DNA from: Pseudaquabacterium terrae
GTDB taxonomy: Bacteria > Pseudomonadota > Gammaproteobacteria > Burkholderiales > Burkholderiaceae_C
NCBI RefSeq assembly: GCF_013266755.1
Contig: NZ_JABRWJ010000010.1
Span: forward strand, 62,001-126,000
Length of the DNA: 64,000 nucleotides
Reading direction: 5' to 3'
The position numbers and the translations under genes are program-made. The notes beneath the pieces are model-generated. The model made no database searches. It was not told the origin of the DNA and worked only from the letters and a program-made list of their open reading frames with translations. Positions 47,932-57,089 of this stretch are shown here, piece by piece. Position 1 is the first letter of the stretch; every line of letters starts with the position of its first letter.

Positions 47932-49877
47932 GCGGTGACTCCTTGCGGGACGGCGGCCTCGCGTTGCAGCGTGCGCTTGAGTCGATAGCGCCGATCTGAC
48001 GCGGCCACCGCGCCGCCCAGCGCCATCAGCACGCAGCCGGCCCAGATCCACGAGACGAAGGGCTTGATGTAGGCCCGCACGCTCCACGCGCCGTGCTCGT
48101 CGAGCTTTTCGCCGAGCGAGACGTAGACGTCGCGCGTGAAGCCGCTGTCGATCGCGCTCTCGGTCATCGGCATCTGCGAGGACGCATAGGCGCGCTTCTC
48201 CGGCTGCAGCACGCGCAGCACGCGGCCGTCCTGCGCCAGCTCGAGCTCGCCGCGCTGCGCCGTGTAGTTGGGCCCCGGCACGCTCTGCACGCGCAGCATC
48301 TTCAGCGTGTAGCCGCCGATCGCCAGCGTGTCGCCGGGCGCCATCTTCACATCCTTCTCGATCTCGTAGCCCTTGACCAGCGTGATGCCGGCCACCAGCA
48401 CGGCCAGGCCGAGGTGCGCCAGGTGCATGCCCCAGAACGACGCCGGCGGCCGGCCGGCGCGCAGCCGCTCGCGCAGTTGCACCGCGGTGGAGGCGGCGAT
48501 CCACAAGGCGGCCAGCAGGCCCAGCCCGACCAGCGGCGTCCAGTGGCCCATCGCCACCGGGATGCCGATGGCACCGGCCACCGCCAGCAGCGCGGCCCAG
48601 CGCAGCCGGCGCGCCATGTCGCGAGCGTCGAGCCGCTTCCACTTGGCCAGCGGGCCCAGCGCCACCAGCGCCAGCAGCGGCAGCATGATCGGCAGCAGCA
48701 CGGTGTTGAAGTAGGGCGGGCCGACCGAGAGCTTGCCCAGCCCCAGCGCATCGATGAACAGCGGGTACAGCGTGCCCAGCAGCACCGAGCCGGCGGCCAC
48801 CAGCAGCAGCACGTTGTTGGCCAGCAGCAGCGTCTCGCGCGAGAGCAGCGCGAACACGCCGCCTGAGCCGACCTTCGGCGCGCGCCAGGCGAACAGCGCG
48901 AGCGAGCCGCCGACCACCGCGACCAGGAAGGCGAGGATGAAGACGCCGCGTTTCGGATCGCTGGCGAAGGCGTGCACCGAGGTCAGCACGCCGGAGCGCA
49001 CGAGGAAGGTGCCCAGCAGCGACAGCGAGAACGCGGTGATCGCCAGCAGCACGGTCCAGTTGCGGAAGACGCCGCGCTTCTCGGTGACGGCCAGCGAATG
49101 GATCAGCGCGGTGCCCACCAGCCAGGGCATCAGCGAGGCGTTTTCCACCGGGTCCCAGAACCACCAGCCGCCCCAGCCGAGCTCGTAGTAGGCCCACCAC
49201 GAGCCGAGGCCGATGCCCAGCGTCAGGTTGAGCCACGCCACTGTCGTCCATGGCCGTGACCAGCGCGCCCACGCGGCGTCCAGCCGGCCGGCCAGCAGCG
49301 CCGCGATCGCGAAGCCGAAGGCCACCGAGAAACCGACATACCCCATGTAGAGCATCGGCGGGTGGAACACGAGGCCCGGATCCTGCAGCAGCGGATTGAG
49401 GTCACGCCCGTCGGCCGCCGCCGGCAGCAGGCGCTCGAACGGGTTCGAGCTCAGCAGGATGAAGAGCAGGAAGCCGCTGGCCACCAGGCCGAGCACCCCG
49501 ATCACGCGCGCGACCATCTGATCGGGCAGCTGGCGCGACAGCAGGCTCAGGGCCAGCGTCCAGCCGTTGAGCATCAGCAGCCACAGCAGCAGCGAGCCCT
49601 CGTGGCCGCCCCACACGGCGGCGGCGCGGTACAGCGCGGGCAGCTGCGAGTTCGAGTGCTGCGCGACGTAGAGCACCGAGAAGTCGTTGGCCAGGAAGGC
49701 CAGCATCAGGCAGCCGAAGGCGAAGGCCACCAGCGCGGCCTGCGCCTGCGCGGCCGGCCGCGCGAGTGCAATCCAGCCGCCGACGCCGCGCTGCGCGCCG
49801 ACCAGCGGCAGCGTGCCCTGCACCAGCGCAACGAGCAGCGCGAGGATCAGGGCCAGGTGGCCGAGCTCGGTGGTCAT
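47928..49877 (-). CDS. ccmF: haem lyase subunit CcmF
   Basis: A 649-residue membrane protein with about 14-15 helices. The tryptophan-rich haem-handling motif is [20 protein letters not shown] (about residues 226-245), with conserved His in flanking helices and a large periplasmic loop near the C-terminus. It joins haem to CxxCH motifs with CcmH and CcmI. It is coupled by ATGA to ccmE and ccmG. The window encodes at least four multihaem cytochromes that depend on it. Confidence 0.96.
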   Translation of the reverse strand: MTTELGHLALILALLVALVQGTLPLVGAQRGVGGWIALARPAAQAQAALVAFAFGCLMLAFLANDFSVLYVAQHSNSQLPALYRAAAVWGGHEGSLLLWLLMLNGWTLALSLLSRQLPDQMVARVIGVLGLVASGFLLFILLSSNPFERLLPAAADGRDLNPLLQDPGLVFHPPMLYMGYVGFSVAFGFAIAALLAGRLDAAWARWSRPWTTVAWLNLTLGIGLGSWWAYYELGWGGWWFWDPVENASLMPWLVGTALIHSLAVTEKRGVFRNWTVLLAITAFSLSLLGTFLVRSGVLTSVHAFASDPKRGVFILAFLVAVVGGSLALFAWRAPKVGSGGVFALLSRETLLLANNVLLLVAAGSVLLGTLYPLFIDALGLGKLSVGPPYFNTVLLPIMLPLLALVALGPLAKWKRLDARDMARRLRWAALLAVAGAIGIPVAMGHWTPLVGLGLLAALWIAASTAVQLRERLRAGRPPASFWGMHLAHLGLAVLVAGITLVKGYEIEKDVKMAPGDTLAIGGYTLKMLRVQSVPGPNYTAQRGELELAQDGRVLRVLQPEKRAYASSQMPMTESAIDSGFTRDVYVSLGEKLDEHGAWSVRAYIKPFVSWIWAGCVLMALGGAVAASDRRYRLKRTLQREAAVPQGVTA

Positions 49878-50305
49878 GGACGGGCTCCCTTCTTGTGCGC
49901 CTGATCAACCGCGTGCTGCGCTTCCGGCGGCATGTAGTTCTCGTCGTGCTTGGCCAGCACCTCGCTGGCGGCGAAGCGGTCGCCAGCGAGGCGACCCTGC
50001 ACGACGGTGCCTTTGCCCTCGCGGAACAGGTCCGGCAGGATGCCGGTGTAGTGCACCGGGATCTCCTGGGCCGTGTCGGTGACGACGAAGTGCACCGTCA
50101 TCTGCTCGCGCCGGACGCTGCCCGGCTTGACCAGGCCGCCGACGCGGAACGCGCGGTCCTTCGGCGCCTCGCCGGCGCTGATCTGCGTCGGCGTGTAGAA
50201 GAAGGCGACGTTGCTGTTCAGCGCATTGAGCACCAGCGCCGACGCGGCGCTGACGCCGGCCAGGCCGCCGGCGATCAGGGCCAGCCGCAGGTGGCGCGGC
50301 TTCAT
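49874..50305 (-). CDS. ccmE: haem chaperone CcmE
   Basis: A 143-residue periplasmic haem carrier with one N-terminal anchor (residues 8-28) and an OB-like barrel. The covalent haem site is H120 with Y124 ([10 protein letters not shown]). It takes haem from CcmC and gives it to CcmF. The start is fixed by overlap with ccmD, the end by overlap with ccmF. Confidence 0.95.
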   Translation of the reverse strand: MKPRHLRLALIAGGLAGVSAASALVLNALNSNVAFFYTPTQISAGEAPKDRAFRVGGLVKPGSVRREQMTVHFVVTDTAQEIPVHYTGILPDLFREGKGTVVQGRLAGDRFAASEVLAKHDENYMPPEAQHAVDQAHKKGARP

Positions 50306-50478
50306 CGCGCGGCTCCGAGGCGGCGCTCGCGCTGCACGGCACGCAGCGCGGCGCGGCGGCGCTGCCGCAGCTGCCACGGCTCGATCAGCATCGCCAGCGC
50401 GCAGGCGCCGACGCTGCCCCAGACGTAGAAGGCGTAACCGCCCATCGCGAAGAAGTCGCCGACGCTAAGCCACTGCAT
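50302..50478 (-). CDS. ccmD: haem exporter protein CcmD
   Basis: A 58-residue single-helix protein: [20 protein letters not shown], then a helix [15 protein letters not shown] and a basic cytoplasmic tail rich in Arg/Gln. This matches CcmD, which helps release haem-loaded CcmE. It overlaps the ccmC end by 14 bases and the ccmE start by four. Confidence 0.9.
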   Translation of the reverse strand: MQWLSVGDFFAMGGYAFYVWGSVGACALAMLIEPWQLRQRRRAALRAVQRERRLGAAR

Positions 50479-51193
50479 GGTGCTGCACCCATTCGGTATG
50501 ACGCTCGCGCTCGAGGATGATGCTGCGCACCCGGGCCAGCGCGACGGCCACCGAGTACAGCCAGAAGGCCAGTGCCATCAGCAGCATGGCCCAGAGCATG
50601 GTCTGCGCCATCGACGGCGAGCGCGTCATCGACACCGACGCGCCCTGGTGCAGCGTGCTCCACCACTGCACCGAGAAATAGATGATCGGCACGTTGACCA
50701 CGCCGACGATCGCCAGGATCGCGCCGGCCTTGTCGGCGCGCCGCGGCTCGTCGATCGCCGACTGCAGCGCGAGGAAGCCGAGGTACAGGAACAACAGCAC
50801 CAGCTCCGAGGTCAGCCGCGCGTCCCACACCCACCAGGTGCCCCACATCGGCTTGCCCCACAGCGCGCCGGTCCACAGCGACAGCGCGGCGAACAGCGCG
50901 CCGGTGGGCGCCAGCGCCGAGGCCATCATCGACGCCAGCCGGATGTTGAACACCAGCCCCACCGCGGCCCAGAAGGCCATCGCCAGGTAGATGAACATCG
51001 ACAGCCAGCTCGCCGGCACGTGCACGAAGATGATGCGGTAGCCCTGGCCCTGCTGCGCATCGGTGGGCGCGACGAAGAAGCCGAGCCACAGGCCCGCGGC
51101 GGCGAGCACCAGCGCGGCCAGCGCGAACCACGGCTGCAGCCGGCCCGCCAGCGGGTAGAAGCTGCTCGGCGACGAGAAATGGTTGAGTCGCAT
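50465..51193 (-). CDS. ccmC: haem exporter/handling protein CcmC
   Basis: A 242-residue, six-helix membrane protein. The WWD motif GTWWVWDARLTSE is at about residues 117-130, with conserved His at VHVPASW and TLHQGAS. It loads haem on CcmE. It starts six bases after the ccmB stop. Confidence 0.96.
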   Translation of the reverse strand: MRLNHFSSPSSFYPLAGRLQPWFALAALVLAAAGLWLGFFVAPTDAQQGQGYRIIFVHVPASWLSMFIYLAMAFWAAVGLVFNIRLASMMASALAPTGALFAALSLWTGALWGKPMWGTWWVWDARLTSELVLLFLYLGFLALQSAIDEPRRADKAGAILAIVGVVNVPIIYFSVQWWSTLHQGASVSMTRSPSMAQTMLWAMLLMALAFWLYSVAVALARVRSIILERERHTEWVQHHAVA

Positions 51194-51199
51194 GCTTGC

Positions 51200-51865
51200 T
51201 CACTCCATCGCAATGCGCAGGGCGGCGGTGGTCGCCCAGGGCGCGAACATCGCGGCCAGCACCAGCATCGCGCCCAGCACCGACCAGTGGGCATTGACCT
51301 GCAAACCCGCGATGTACGCGTCCACCGAGCCGGCGCCGAACACCAGCGCCGGCACGAACAGCGGCAGCACCAGCAGCGACAGCACGACGGCCGCGCCGCG
51401 CACGCCCAGCGTCAGCGCCGCGCCGATCGCGCCGACCAGGCTCAACAGCGGCGTGCCGATCAGCAGCGAGGTCATCAGCACCAGCAGCTCGTCGCCGTGC
51501 AGGCCGAACTGCAGGCCCAGCAGCGGCGCCAGCAGCACCAGCGGCAGGCCGCAGGTGAGCCAGTGCGCCGCCACCTTGCCCAGCACCTGCATCGTGAACG
51601 GCTGCGAGGACAGGGCCATCTGCTCGAGCGTGCCGTCGGCATGGTCGGCCGCGAACAGGCGCGGCAGGCCGAGCAGCGTGGCCAGCAGCGCGGCGACCCA
51701 CAACACGCCGGGCGCGATGCGCCGCAGCTGCTCGGGCTCGGGCCCGATGCCGAGCGGGAACAGGCTGACGACGACGACGAAGAAGAACAGCGTCGTCAGC
51801 AGCTCGCTGCGCCGGCGCGTGGCGAGCAGCAGGTCGCGTTGCAGCGCGATCAACGCAGCGTTCAC
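51200..51865 (-). CDS. ccmB: haem exporter ABC permease CcmB
   Basis: A 221-residue membrane subunit with six helices (LFFFVVVVSLFPLGIGPEPEQL at the start, HADGTLEQMALSSQP in the first loop). It starts with GTG at 51865, overlapping the ccmA stop (GTGA), which fixes it. Works with CcmA and CcmC in releasing holo-CcmE. Confidence 0.94.
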   Translation of the reverse strand: MNAALIALQRDLLLATRRRSELLTTLFFFVVVVSLFPLGIGPEPEQLRRIAPGVLWVAALLATLLGLPRLFAADHADGTLEQMALSSQPFTMQVLGKVAAHWLTCGLPLVLLAPLLGLQFGLHGDELLVLMTSLLIGTPLLSLVGAIGAALTLGVRGAAVVLSLLVLPLFVPALVFGAGSVDAYIAGLQVNAHWSVLGAMLVLAAMFAPWATTAALRIAME

Positions 51866-52467
51866 AGTTGCAGCTCCCGGCCGTTCGGCAGCGCCACCGG
51901 CTGGTGGCTGGTCAGCACGACGATGCCGCCGCCGGCCAGCTGCTCGCCGATCAGACCGCACAGCAGCACGATGCCCTCGGCATCGAGCGCGGCGAAGGGC
52001 TCGTCGAGCAGCCAGAGCGCGGCCGGGCGCAGCAGCAGCCGCGCCAGCAGCACGCGGCGCTTCTGCCCGGCCGAAAGCTGGCGCACCGGCAGCGTCTCGC
52101 GGCCGCTCAAGCCGACGCGCCGCAGCGCGGTGACGAGCGCCATCTCGCCGGCGGCCATGCCGTCCAGCGACAGCGCGAGCGCCAGGTTCTCCAGCGCCGT
52201 CAGCTCGTCCTTCAGCGCCGCCGGATGACCGAGGTAGACCAGCGCGCGGCGATAAGCGGCGTTGTCCGGTCGCACCTCGTCGCCATACCAGCACACCACG
52301 CCGCGATCGGCCGGCGCCAGGCCGGCCAGCGTGCGCAGCAGCGTCGTCTTGCCGGCGCCGTTCTCACCCTTGACGTGCAGCCAGCCGCCGGCGCCGATCG
52401 TGAAGCTCAGGCTGTCGAACAACGGGCGTTCGCCGCGGCAGCAGACCAAGTCGGTGGCAGTCAGCAT
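51862..52467 (-). CDS. ccmA: haem exporter ATPase CcmA
   Basis: A 201-residue ABC ATPase: Walker A GENGAGKTT at residues 34-42, signature RQLSAGQKRRVLLARLLL, Walker B LWLLDEPFAALD. First gene of ccmABCDEFGHI. An FNR-type box lies 58 bases before the ATG with a plausible -10 (AATGAT, 52502-52497), giving a leader of about 23 bases. Confidence 0.95.
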   Translation of the reverse strand: MLTATDLVCCRGERPLFDSLSFTIGAGGWLHVKGENGAGKTTLLRTLAGLAPADRGVVCWYGDEVRPDNAAYRRALVYLGHPAALKDELTALENLALALSLDGMAAGEMALVTALRRVGLSGRETLPVRQLSAGQKRRVLLARLLLRPAALWLLDEPFAALDAEGIVLLCGLIGEQLAGGGIVVLTSHQPVALPNGRELQL

Positions 52468-52524
52468 GGTGGGCGTTGGGGTGATCCTTGGGACGCATCA
52501 TTTCGCCGCTGCGGGGCCGAAGGG

Positions 52525-52538
52525 TTGATCTCCGTCAA
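52525..52538. promoter_or_regulatory. FNR-type box of the ccm operon
   Basis: TTGA-TCTCCG-TCAA, a perfect TTGA-N6-TCAA. A minus-strand start 41.5 bases from its centre (about 52490) places AATGAT at -12 to -7. This would induce cytochrome c maturation when oxygen is low. Confidence 0.7.
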
Positions 52539-52572
52539 ATGCGGGTGGTCGATGTTTTCGGTGGCCGAGGCG

Positions 52573-52614
52573 GCAAAGCCGGGCGCGGGCTGCGCGGCCC
52601 GCACCCGGCTTTGC
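52573..52614. terminator. strong hairpin between frdD and ccmA
   Basis: GCAAAGCCGGG and CCCGGCTTTGC form perfect 11-base arms with an inner GCGGGC/GCCCGC stem. It follows frdD by about 60 bases and precedes the ccm FNR-type box. No T-run is present on either strand, so termination would have to be Rho-assisted or weak, but it likely separates the two operons. Confidence 0.5.
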
Positions 52615-52677
52615 AGAACCACCGAGGTGCGCGAAGGGCGTCAAGACCGCGGCGTGCGGCCGCAGCCGCACCAGCTT

Positions 52678-53037
52678 TCAGAACCCGATCGCCAGCAGCC
52701 ACGCCGCGGCGGCCAGCGTGATCGCCAGCGCTCCGCCGTAGCAGGCGAGCTTCGACAACACGCCAGTGCGGATCCCGACGTCGTGCAGGCTGTGGAAGAT
52801 GCGGTGCGCGGCATGCCACGCGAACAGCGCGATCAGCGCGAACAGCAGGCCCTTGCCGGCCCAGTGCTGTGCGAAGGCCAGCATGCGCGGGTAACTCATC
52901 AGCTCGCGCGGCAGCAGCCACCCGAGCGGCACCAGCACGCCGGTGATCAGCACCAGCACCGGCCCGAACAGCGCCGAGAGCATGCCGCCGGCGCCGAACA
53001 GCGCCCAGAAGATCGGGGCGTTGGAGCGTTTGCTCAT
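52678..53037 (-). CDS. frdD: fumarate reductase membrane anchor subunit D
   Basis: A 119-residue subunit with three helices (RSNAPIFWALFGAGGMLSALFGP, LLFALIALFAWHAAHRIFHSLHD). The HAAHRIFHSLHDVGI segment matches FrdD of the enterobacterial quinol:fumarate reductase. With FrdC it anchors FrdAB and forms the quinol site. ATGA overlap with frdC. Confidence 0.93.
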   Translation of the reverse strand: MSKRSNAPIFWALFGAGGMLSALFGPVLVLITGVLVPLGWLLPRELMSYPRMLAFAQHWAGKGLLFALIALFAWHAAHRIFHSLHDVGIRTGVLSKLACYGGALAITLAAAAWLLAIGF

Positions 53038-53426
53038 CGCGTTCCCCAGGCCAGCGCCAGCACCACCAGCGTGACCAGCAGCGCGGCGGCGAGGCCGGCG
53101 CGCGTGATCGTGCTCGCCGGCACGCGTTCGCCGCGCACGAACAGCAGCGGCATCGTCTTCGGCATGATCTGGAACCAGCTCAGCGTGTGGTAGGCCATGC
53201 CGAGCAGCAGCAGCAGGTGAAAGGCGATCGACCACGGGCTGCGCAGCCATTGCAGCCAGCCCTCGAACGCGGCCTGCCCCTGCGCCAGCCGCCAGACGCC
53301 GGCGAGCAGCACCAGCGCATAGGCCGCGACGCCGAGCGCCGTCGCTTCGCGCACCATGTAGCGCATGAAGAACGGATCGCGCCGCCACCAGCCGGCCATC
53401 GGCCGCACATAGGGCTTCGGCCTCAT
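53034..53426 (-). CDS. frdC: fumarate reductase membrane anchor subunit C
   Basis: A 130-residue, three-helix subunit beginning MRPKPYVRPMAGWWRRDPFF, almost the same as the KPYVRPM..WW start of E. coli FrdC. The glutamate and His-rich part AYHTLSWFQIMPKTMP lies between helices 2 and 3. Haem-less type D anchor pair with FrdD. It oxidises a low-potential quinol; rquA upstream suggests rhodoquinol. Confidence 0.94.
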   Translation of the reverse strand: MRPKPYVRPMAGWWRRDPFFMRYMVREATALGVAAYALVLLAGVWRLAQGQAAFEGWLQWLRSPWSIAFHLLLLLGMAYHTLSWFQIMPKTMPLLFVRGERVPASTITRAGLAAALLVTLVVLALAWGTR

Positions 53427-54172
53427 CGCGAGTCTCCGCGCGGCGCCACGAAGCGCAGGAAGTAGTCCTTCGCGCTGGCGACCTTGTTCTGGTTCACCGC
53501 GTTCGCCGGGTCGACCCCCTTGGGGCAGACCCCGCTGCAATAGCCCACCGCCGTGCAGCTCCAGACGCCTTCCTCGGCGTTGACGAGCGCCATGCGCTGC
53601 GGCCGCGCGCCATCGCGCGAGTCGGCGTTGTAGCGGTGCAGCAGCGCCATCGCCGCCGGGCCGATGAACTGGCTGTCCAGCCCGTACTGCGGGCAGGCGG
53701 AATAACACAGCAGGCAGTTGATGCACGAGCTGAACTGCTCGAACTGCGCCAGCTGCTGCGGCGTCTGCAGGTATTCGCCTTGATCCGGCGTGCGCGCTTC
53801 CTTCGGCACGATGTAGGGCGTGATGCTCTGCAGCTTGCCAATGAAGTCGCCGATGTCGACCACCAGGTCGCGCTGGATCGGAAAGTGCGCCAGCGGCTCG
53901 ATGCGCAGCGTGCCGGCGGCCGCGTAGTCGCGCAGGAAGGTCTGGCAGCCCAGGCGCGGCTTGCCGTTCACCATCACGCCGCAGCTGCCGCAGATCGCCA
54001 TCCGGCACGACCAGCGGAAGCTCAAGGAACCGTCGATGTCGTCCTTGATCGCCTGCAGCCCTTGCAGCACCGACATGTCGTCGGTCCAGGGCACGTCGAA
54101 GGCATCGAGGTGCGGGTGCGCGTCGCGCTCGGGGTTGTAGCGCAGCACTTCGATGCGGATCGTCGGTTTCAT
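53423..54172 (-). CDS. frdB: fumarate reductase iron-sulfur subunit
   Basis: A 249-residue protein with three clusters: 2Fe-2S (C56, C61, C64, C76; CRMAICGSCG), 4Fe-4S (C150, C153, C156, C160; CINCLLCYSACP) and 3Fe-4S (C206, C212, C216; CTAVGYCSGVCPKGVDP). Order and spacing match E. coli FrdB, including GYCS..CP. It passes electrons from the quinol site to FrdA. Overlaps both neighbours by four bases. Confidence 0.96.
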   Translation of the reverse strand: MKPTIRIEVLRYNPERDAHPHLDAFDVPWTDDMSVLQGLQAIKDDIDGSLSFRWSCRMAICGSCGVMVNGKPRLGCQTFLRDYAAAGTLRIEPLAHFPIQRDLVVDIGDFIGKLQSITPYIVPKEARTPDQGEYLQTPQQLAQFEQFSSCINCLLCYSACPQYGLDSQFIGPAAMALLHRYNADSRDGARPQRMALVNAEEGVWSCTAVGYCSGVCPKGVDPANAVNQNKVASAKDYFLRFVAPRGDSR

Positions 54173-55962
54173 CGTGCGGCCTCCGCGGCGTGGCGTTCGG
54201 CTTCGGCGCGCTCGCCGGCCGCACCGTAGGCGCGCGTGCCGGGCGGGCTGCGGGTGATGGTCACGTCGGCGTAGTCGATGCGCGGCGGTGCGTCCGCGCC
54301 GCTGTAGCGGGCGAGGGTGTGCTTCAGGAATTTCTGATCGTCGCGGGTCTCGAAGCCGTCGAGCCGCTGGTGCGAGCCGCGCGATTCGCGCCGCTCCAGG
54401 GCCGAGTGCGCCATCGACTGCGCGACGTCGAGCTGGAAGCCGAGCTCGATCGCCAGCAGCCACTCGGTGTTCCAGGCGCGCGAGCGGTCGTCGACGTGCA
54501 CGCGGCGATAGCGTTGCTTCAGATCGGCCAGCGTGTCGCAGGTGGCCTGCATCTCGGGCCCGCTGCGGTAGATGCCGCAGCCGTTCTCCATGCTGCGCGC
54601 CATCTCGCCGCGCAGCGCGGCGATGCGCTCGCTGCCGGCCTGGCCGACCAGCGCCAGCGCGCGCGCTTCGACATCGGCGGCTTGGGCTTCGAGCAGCGCG
54701 CTGTTCGGCACCGCAGCGCTGCGCGCGTAACGTGCGGCCTCGATGCCGGCCACTTTGCCGAAGACCAGCAGCTCGGTCAGCGAGTTCGAGCCGAGCCGGT
54801 TGGCACCGTGCAGGCCGACGCTGGAGCATTCGCCGGCCGAGTACAGCCCCGGCAGCGGCGACGCGGTGCGCGCATCGGCGGCGATGCCGCCCATCGTGTA
54901 GTGCACCGCCGGCAGCACGGGAATGGGCGCTTTCGCCGGGTCGATGCCGAGGTATTGCTCGGCCAGCTCGCAGATCTGCGGCAGCCGTTCGCGCAGCTTG
55001 CGGTGGCCGAGGTGGCGCAGGTCCAGGTGCACCGATTCGCCGTGCGGCCCGTGCACGGTGCGGCCCTTGCGCTTCTCGTGCCAGTAGGCCTGGCTCAGGC
55101 GGTCGCGCGGCCCGAGCTCCATCGCCTTGTTGCGCGGCGTCGGCTCGGCCGGCCCGAGGCCGTAGTCCTGCAGGTAGCGGTAGCCGTCCTTGTTGACCAG
55201 GAAGCCGCCTTCGCCGCGGCAGGCCTCGGTGAACAGCAGGCCGGTGCCCGGCATGCAGGTCGGGTGGTACTGCACGAACTCCATGTCGCGCAGCGGCACG
55301 CCGTGGCGGTAGGCCAGCGCCATGCCGTCGCCGGTGACAATGCCGCCGTTGGTGTTCTCGCGGAAGACGCGGCCGGCGCCGCCGGTGGCAATGATCACCG
55401 CCCGGGCCTCGATGCGCCGGAACTCGCCGCTGGCGATATCGATCGCGACGATGCCTTGCGCGCGGCCGTCGTCGACCAGCAGGTCGACGACGAAGTGCTC
55501 GTCCAGGCGCTCGATCCGCGGGTACTTGATCGAGGTCTGGAACAGCGTGTGCAGCATGTGGAAGCCGGTCTTGTCGGCGGCAAACCAGGTGCGCTCGATC
55601 TTCATGCCGCCGAAGGCCCGCACGTTGACGTGGCCGTCGTCGGTGCGGCTCCACGGGCAGCCCCAGTGCTCCATCTGCACCAGCTCGCGATGCGCCTCGG
55701 CGACGAACGTCTCCACGACGTCCTGGTCGCTGAGCCAGTCGCCGCCGGACACGGTGTCGTTGAAGTGGTGCTCGAGGCTGTCGTGCGCCTGCGTCACCGC
55801 CGCGGCGCCGCCTTCGGCCGCCACCGTGTGGCTGCGCATCGGGTAGACCTTGGAGACCAGCGTGATGCGCAGGCCGGCGTCGGCCTCGGCGACGGCGATC
55901 GCCGCGCGCAGGCCGGCACCGCCGGCGCCGACGATCACGACATCGCTGCGCAGGGTTTCCAT
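54169..55962 (-). CDS. frdA: fumarate reductase flavoprotein subunit
   Basis: A 597-residue catalytic subunit. The FAD dinucleotide fold is SDVVIVGAGGAGLRAAI (6-22), and flavin is linked to H45 in RSHTVAAEGG. Active-site regions are QYHPTCMPGTG, LFTEACRGEGG and VLPAVHYTMGGI. It reduces fumarate to succinate in the cytoplasm. The start METLRSD was chosen because it fits the family and lies directly after the last gap; upstream codons read through the inverted repeat. The enzyme could also run as succinate dehydrogenase, but FrdC/FrdD type and rquA favour fumarate reduction. Confidence 0.95.
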   Translation of the reverse strand: METLRSDVVIVGAGGAGLRAAIAVAEADAGLRITLVSKVYPMRSHTVAAEGGAAAVTQAHDSLEHHFNDTVSGGDWLSDQDVVETFVAEAHRELVQMEHWGCPWSRTDDGHVNVRAFGGMKIERTWFAADKTGFHMLHTLFQTSIKYPRIERLDEHFVVDLLVDDGRAQGIVAIDIASGEFRRIEARAVIIATGGAGRVFRENTNGGIVTGDGMALAYRHGVPLRDMEFVQYHPTCMPGTGLLFTEACRGEGGFLVNKDGYRYLQDYGLGPAEPTPRNKAMELGPRDRLSQAYWHEKRKGRTVHGPHGESVHLDLRHLGHRKLRERLPQICELAEQYLGIDPAKAPIPVLPAVHYTMGGIAADARTASPLPGLYSAGECSSVGLHGANRLGSNSLTELLVFGKVAGIEAARYARSAAVPNSALLEAQAADVEARALALVGQAGSERIAALRGEMARSMENGCGIYRSGPEMQATCDTLADLKQRYRRVHVDDRSRAWNTEWLLAIELGFQLDVAQSMAHSALERRESRGSHQRLDGFETRDDQKFLKHTLARYSGADAPPRIDYADVTITRSPPGTRAYGAAGERAEAERHAAEAAR

Positions 55963-56032
55963 TTCAGTTGCTCCAGCGCCGTACCGCGCATGCAGAGACC
56001 GAGCGAGCCAAGGCCACGGGGTACCCGCTGCC

Positions 56033-56222
56033 GCTCGTGTCCCCCGGTCGCTCCGCTCCCTCCTCCTCTTACCTCGCTGCAGCGGGCACCCCATGCCCTT
56101 GGCAAGCGCGATGCTGTGGCGTGCGAAGGATGAATACCAGAGACGTGCCGGATCAGGACGGCAGGGTGCCCTGTGGAGCGAGGTAAGAGGAGGAGGGAGC
56201 GGAGCGACCGGGGGACACGAGC
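56033..56222. repeat. 46-bp perfect inverted repeat pair between rquA and frdA
   Basis: Arm 56033-56078 (starts GCTCGTGTCCCCCGGTCG, ends TTACCTCGCT) is the exact reverse complement of 56177-56222, 46 of 46 bases, around a 98-base spacer. Imperfect pairing extends outside both arms (GGTACCCGCTG against AGGGCGCCC) and inside (GGCACCC against GGGTGCC). No transposase frame fits. The full gap 55963-56283 holds no gene that I can support. It resembles two head-to-head copies of a dispersed intergenic element. Confidence 0.75.
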
Positions 56223-56283
56223 GCAACAGGGCGCCCTGGCGGCCTGATCTCGCTGAGGCCTCAATCGCAATGGCAGCTTCATT

Positions 56284-57009
56284 TCAGCGCCGATAGACGA
56301 GCTGCTGGTACAGGCCGCCGAACCAGGTGCGCTTCGATTGCGGCTGCGGCGTGCCGGCCGGCAGGAAGGACTGCACGTCGTTGCGCCACAGGTCGATAGC
56401 ATACGGCTCGAGCTTGTCGAACACCAGCCGCATCAGCGGGCGCAGCGGATGCAGAGCGATCGGGCGGTGGTAGTCGACGATTACCAGCTTGCCGCCCGGC
56501 TTGAGCACGCGCATCGCTTCGCTCAAGGTAGCGCGGCGCACCGCCTCGGGTTGCTCGTGCAGCAGAAAGAACAGCAGCACCTGGTCGTAGCGGGCGTCGT
56601 CGCAGTCGAGCGACGACGAGTCGCCCTGCAGCAGCGCGACGCGCCGGTCGGCGGGCAGCTTCTGCGCCAGGTTGCTCAGCTGCACCGGCAGGATGTCGAC
56701 CACGTCGAGCGAGGCGTCGGGCGCCAGGCGCTGGCGCAGCTTGGGCGTCAGGTTGCCGTAGACGCAGGCCACCTGCAGGGTACGGCCGCTCACTTCATGG
56801 CCTATTGCGTCCAGCGCTGCGTCCCGCAGCCGGCCGTAGTGGTTGAACAGGATCAGGTTGACCAGCCACTCGCGCTCGAACACTTGCACCGCGTTGGGAT
56901 GCACGTAGGCCCACCAGTAGACCTGCTCGAGGTAGCGCGGGATGGGTTGCGTGCGCGGTGCGACGAGGCCCATCGGTTCGAGGGCGGCTTCGATCGGAGG
57001 AGGTGACAT
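56284..57009 (-). CDS. rquA: rhodoquinone biosynthesis protein RquA
   Basis: A 241-residue protein related to class I methyltransferases but with the SAM motif changed to LQVACVYGNLTPKL, a hallmark of RquA, which swaps a ubiquinone methoxy group for an amino group. Other features are YLEQVYWWAYVHPNAVQVFE near the start, LFFLLHEQPEAVRRATLSEAMRVLKPGGKLVIVDYH in the core, and NDVQSFLP near the end. The ATG at 57009 follows AAAGG and was preferred to a GTG at 57039. The product, rhodoquinone, donates electrons to fumarate reductase, encoded by the next genes. A perfect FNR palindrome stands 80 bases upstream. Confidence 0.9.
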   Translation of the reverse strand: MSPPPIEAALEPMGLVAPRTQPIPRYLEQVYWWAYVHPNAVQVFEREWLVNLILFNHYGRLRDAALDAIGHEVSGRTLQVACVYGNLTPKLRQRLAPDASLDVVDILPVQLSNLAQKLPADRRVALLQGDSSSLDCDDARYDQVLLFFLLHEQPEAVRRATLSEAMRVLKPGGKLVIVDYHRPIALHPLRPLMRLVFDKLEPYAIDLWRNDVQSFLPAGTPQPQSKRTWFGGLYQQLVYRR

Positions 57010-57089
57010 CGGACAACCTTTCCGGTGGTGGCGCTTCACGGCGCCGGCGTTGAAGTGACTGCAGCGTAGGCCGCGCGCTGCGGCGGCGG

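Noticed and set aside
56033-56222. Insertion sequence between rquA and frdA
   Set aside because: The inverted repeats look like IS ends, but the 98-base spacer cannot hold a transposase and no target duplication is visible.
54169-56226. Longer FrdA with 88 extra N-terminal residues
   Set aside because: The extra part reads through one arm of the inverted repeat and has no similarity to flavoproteins; METLRSDVVIVG is the family start.
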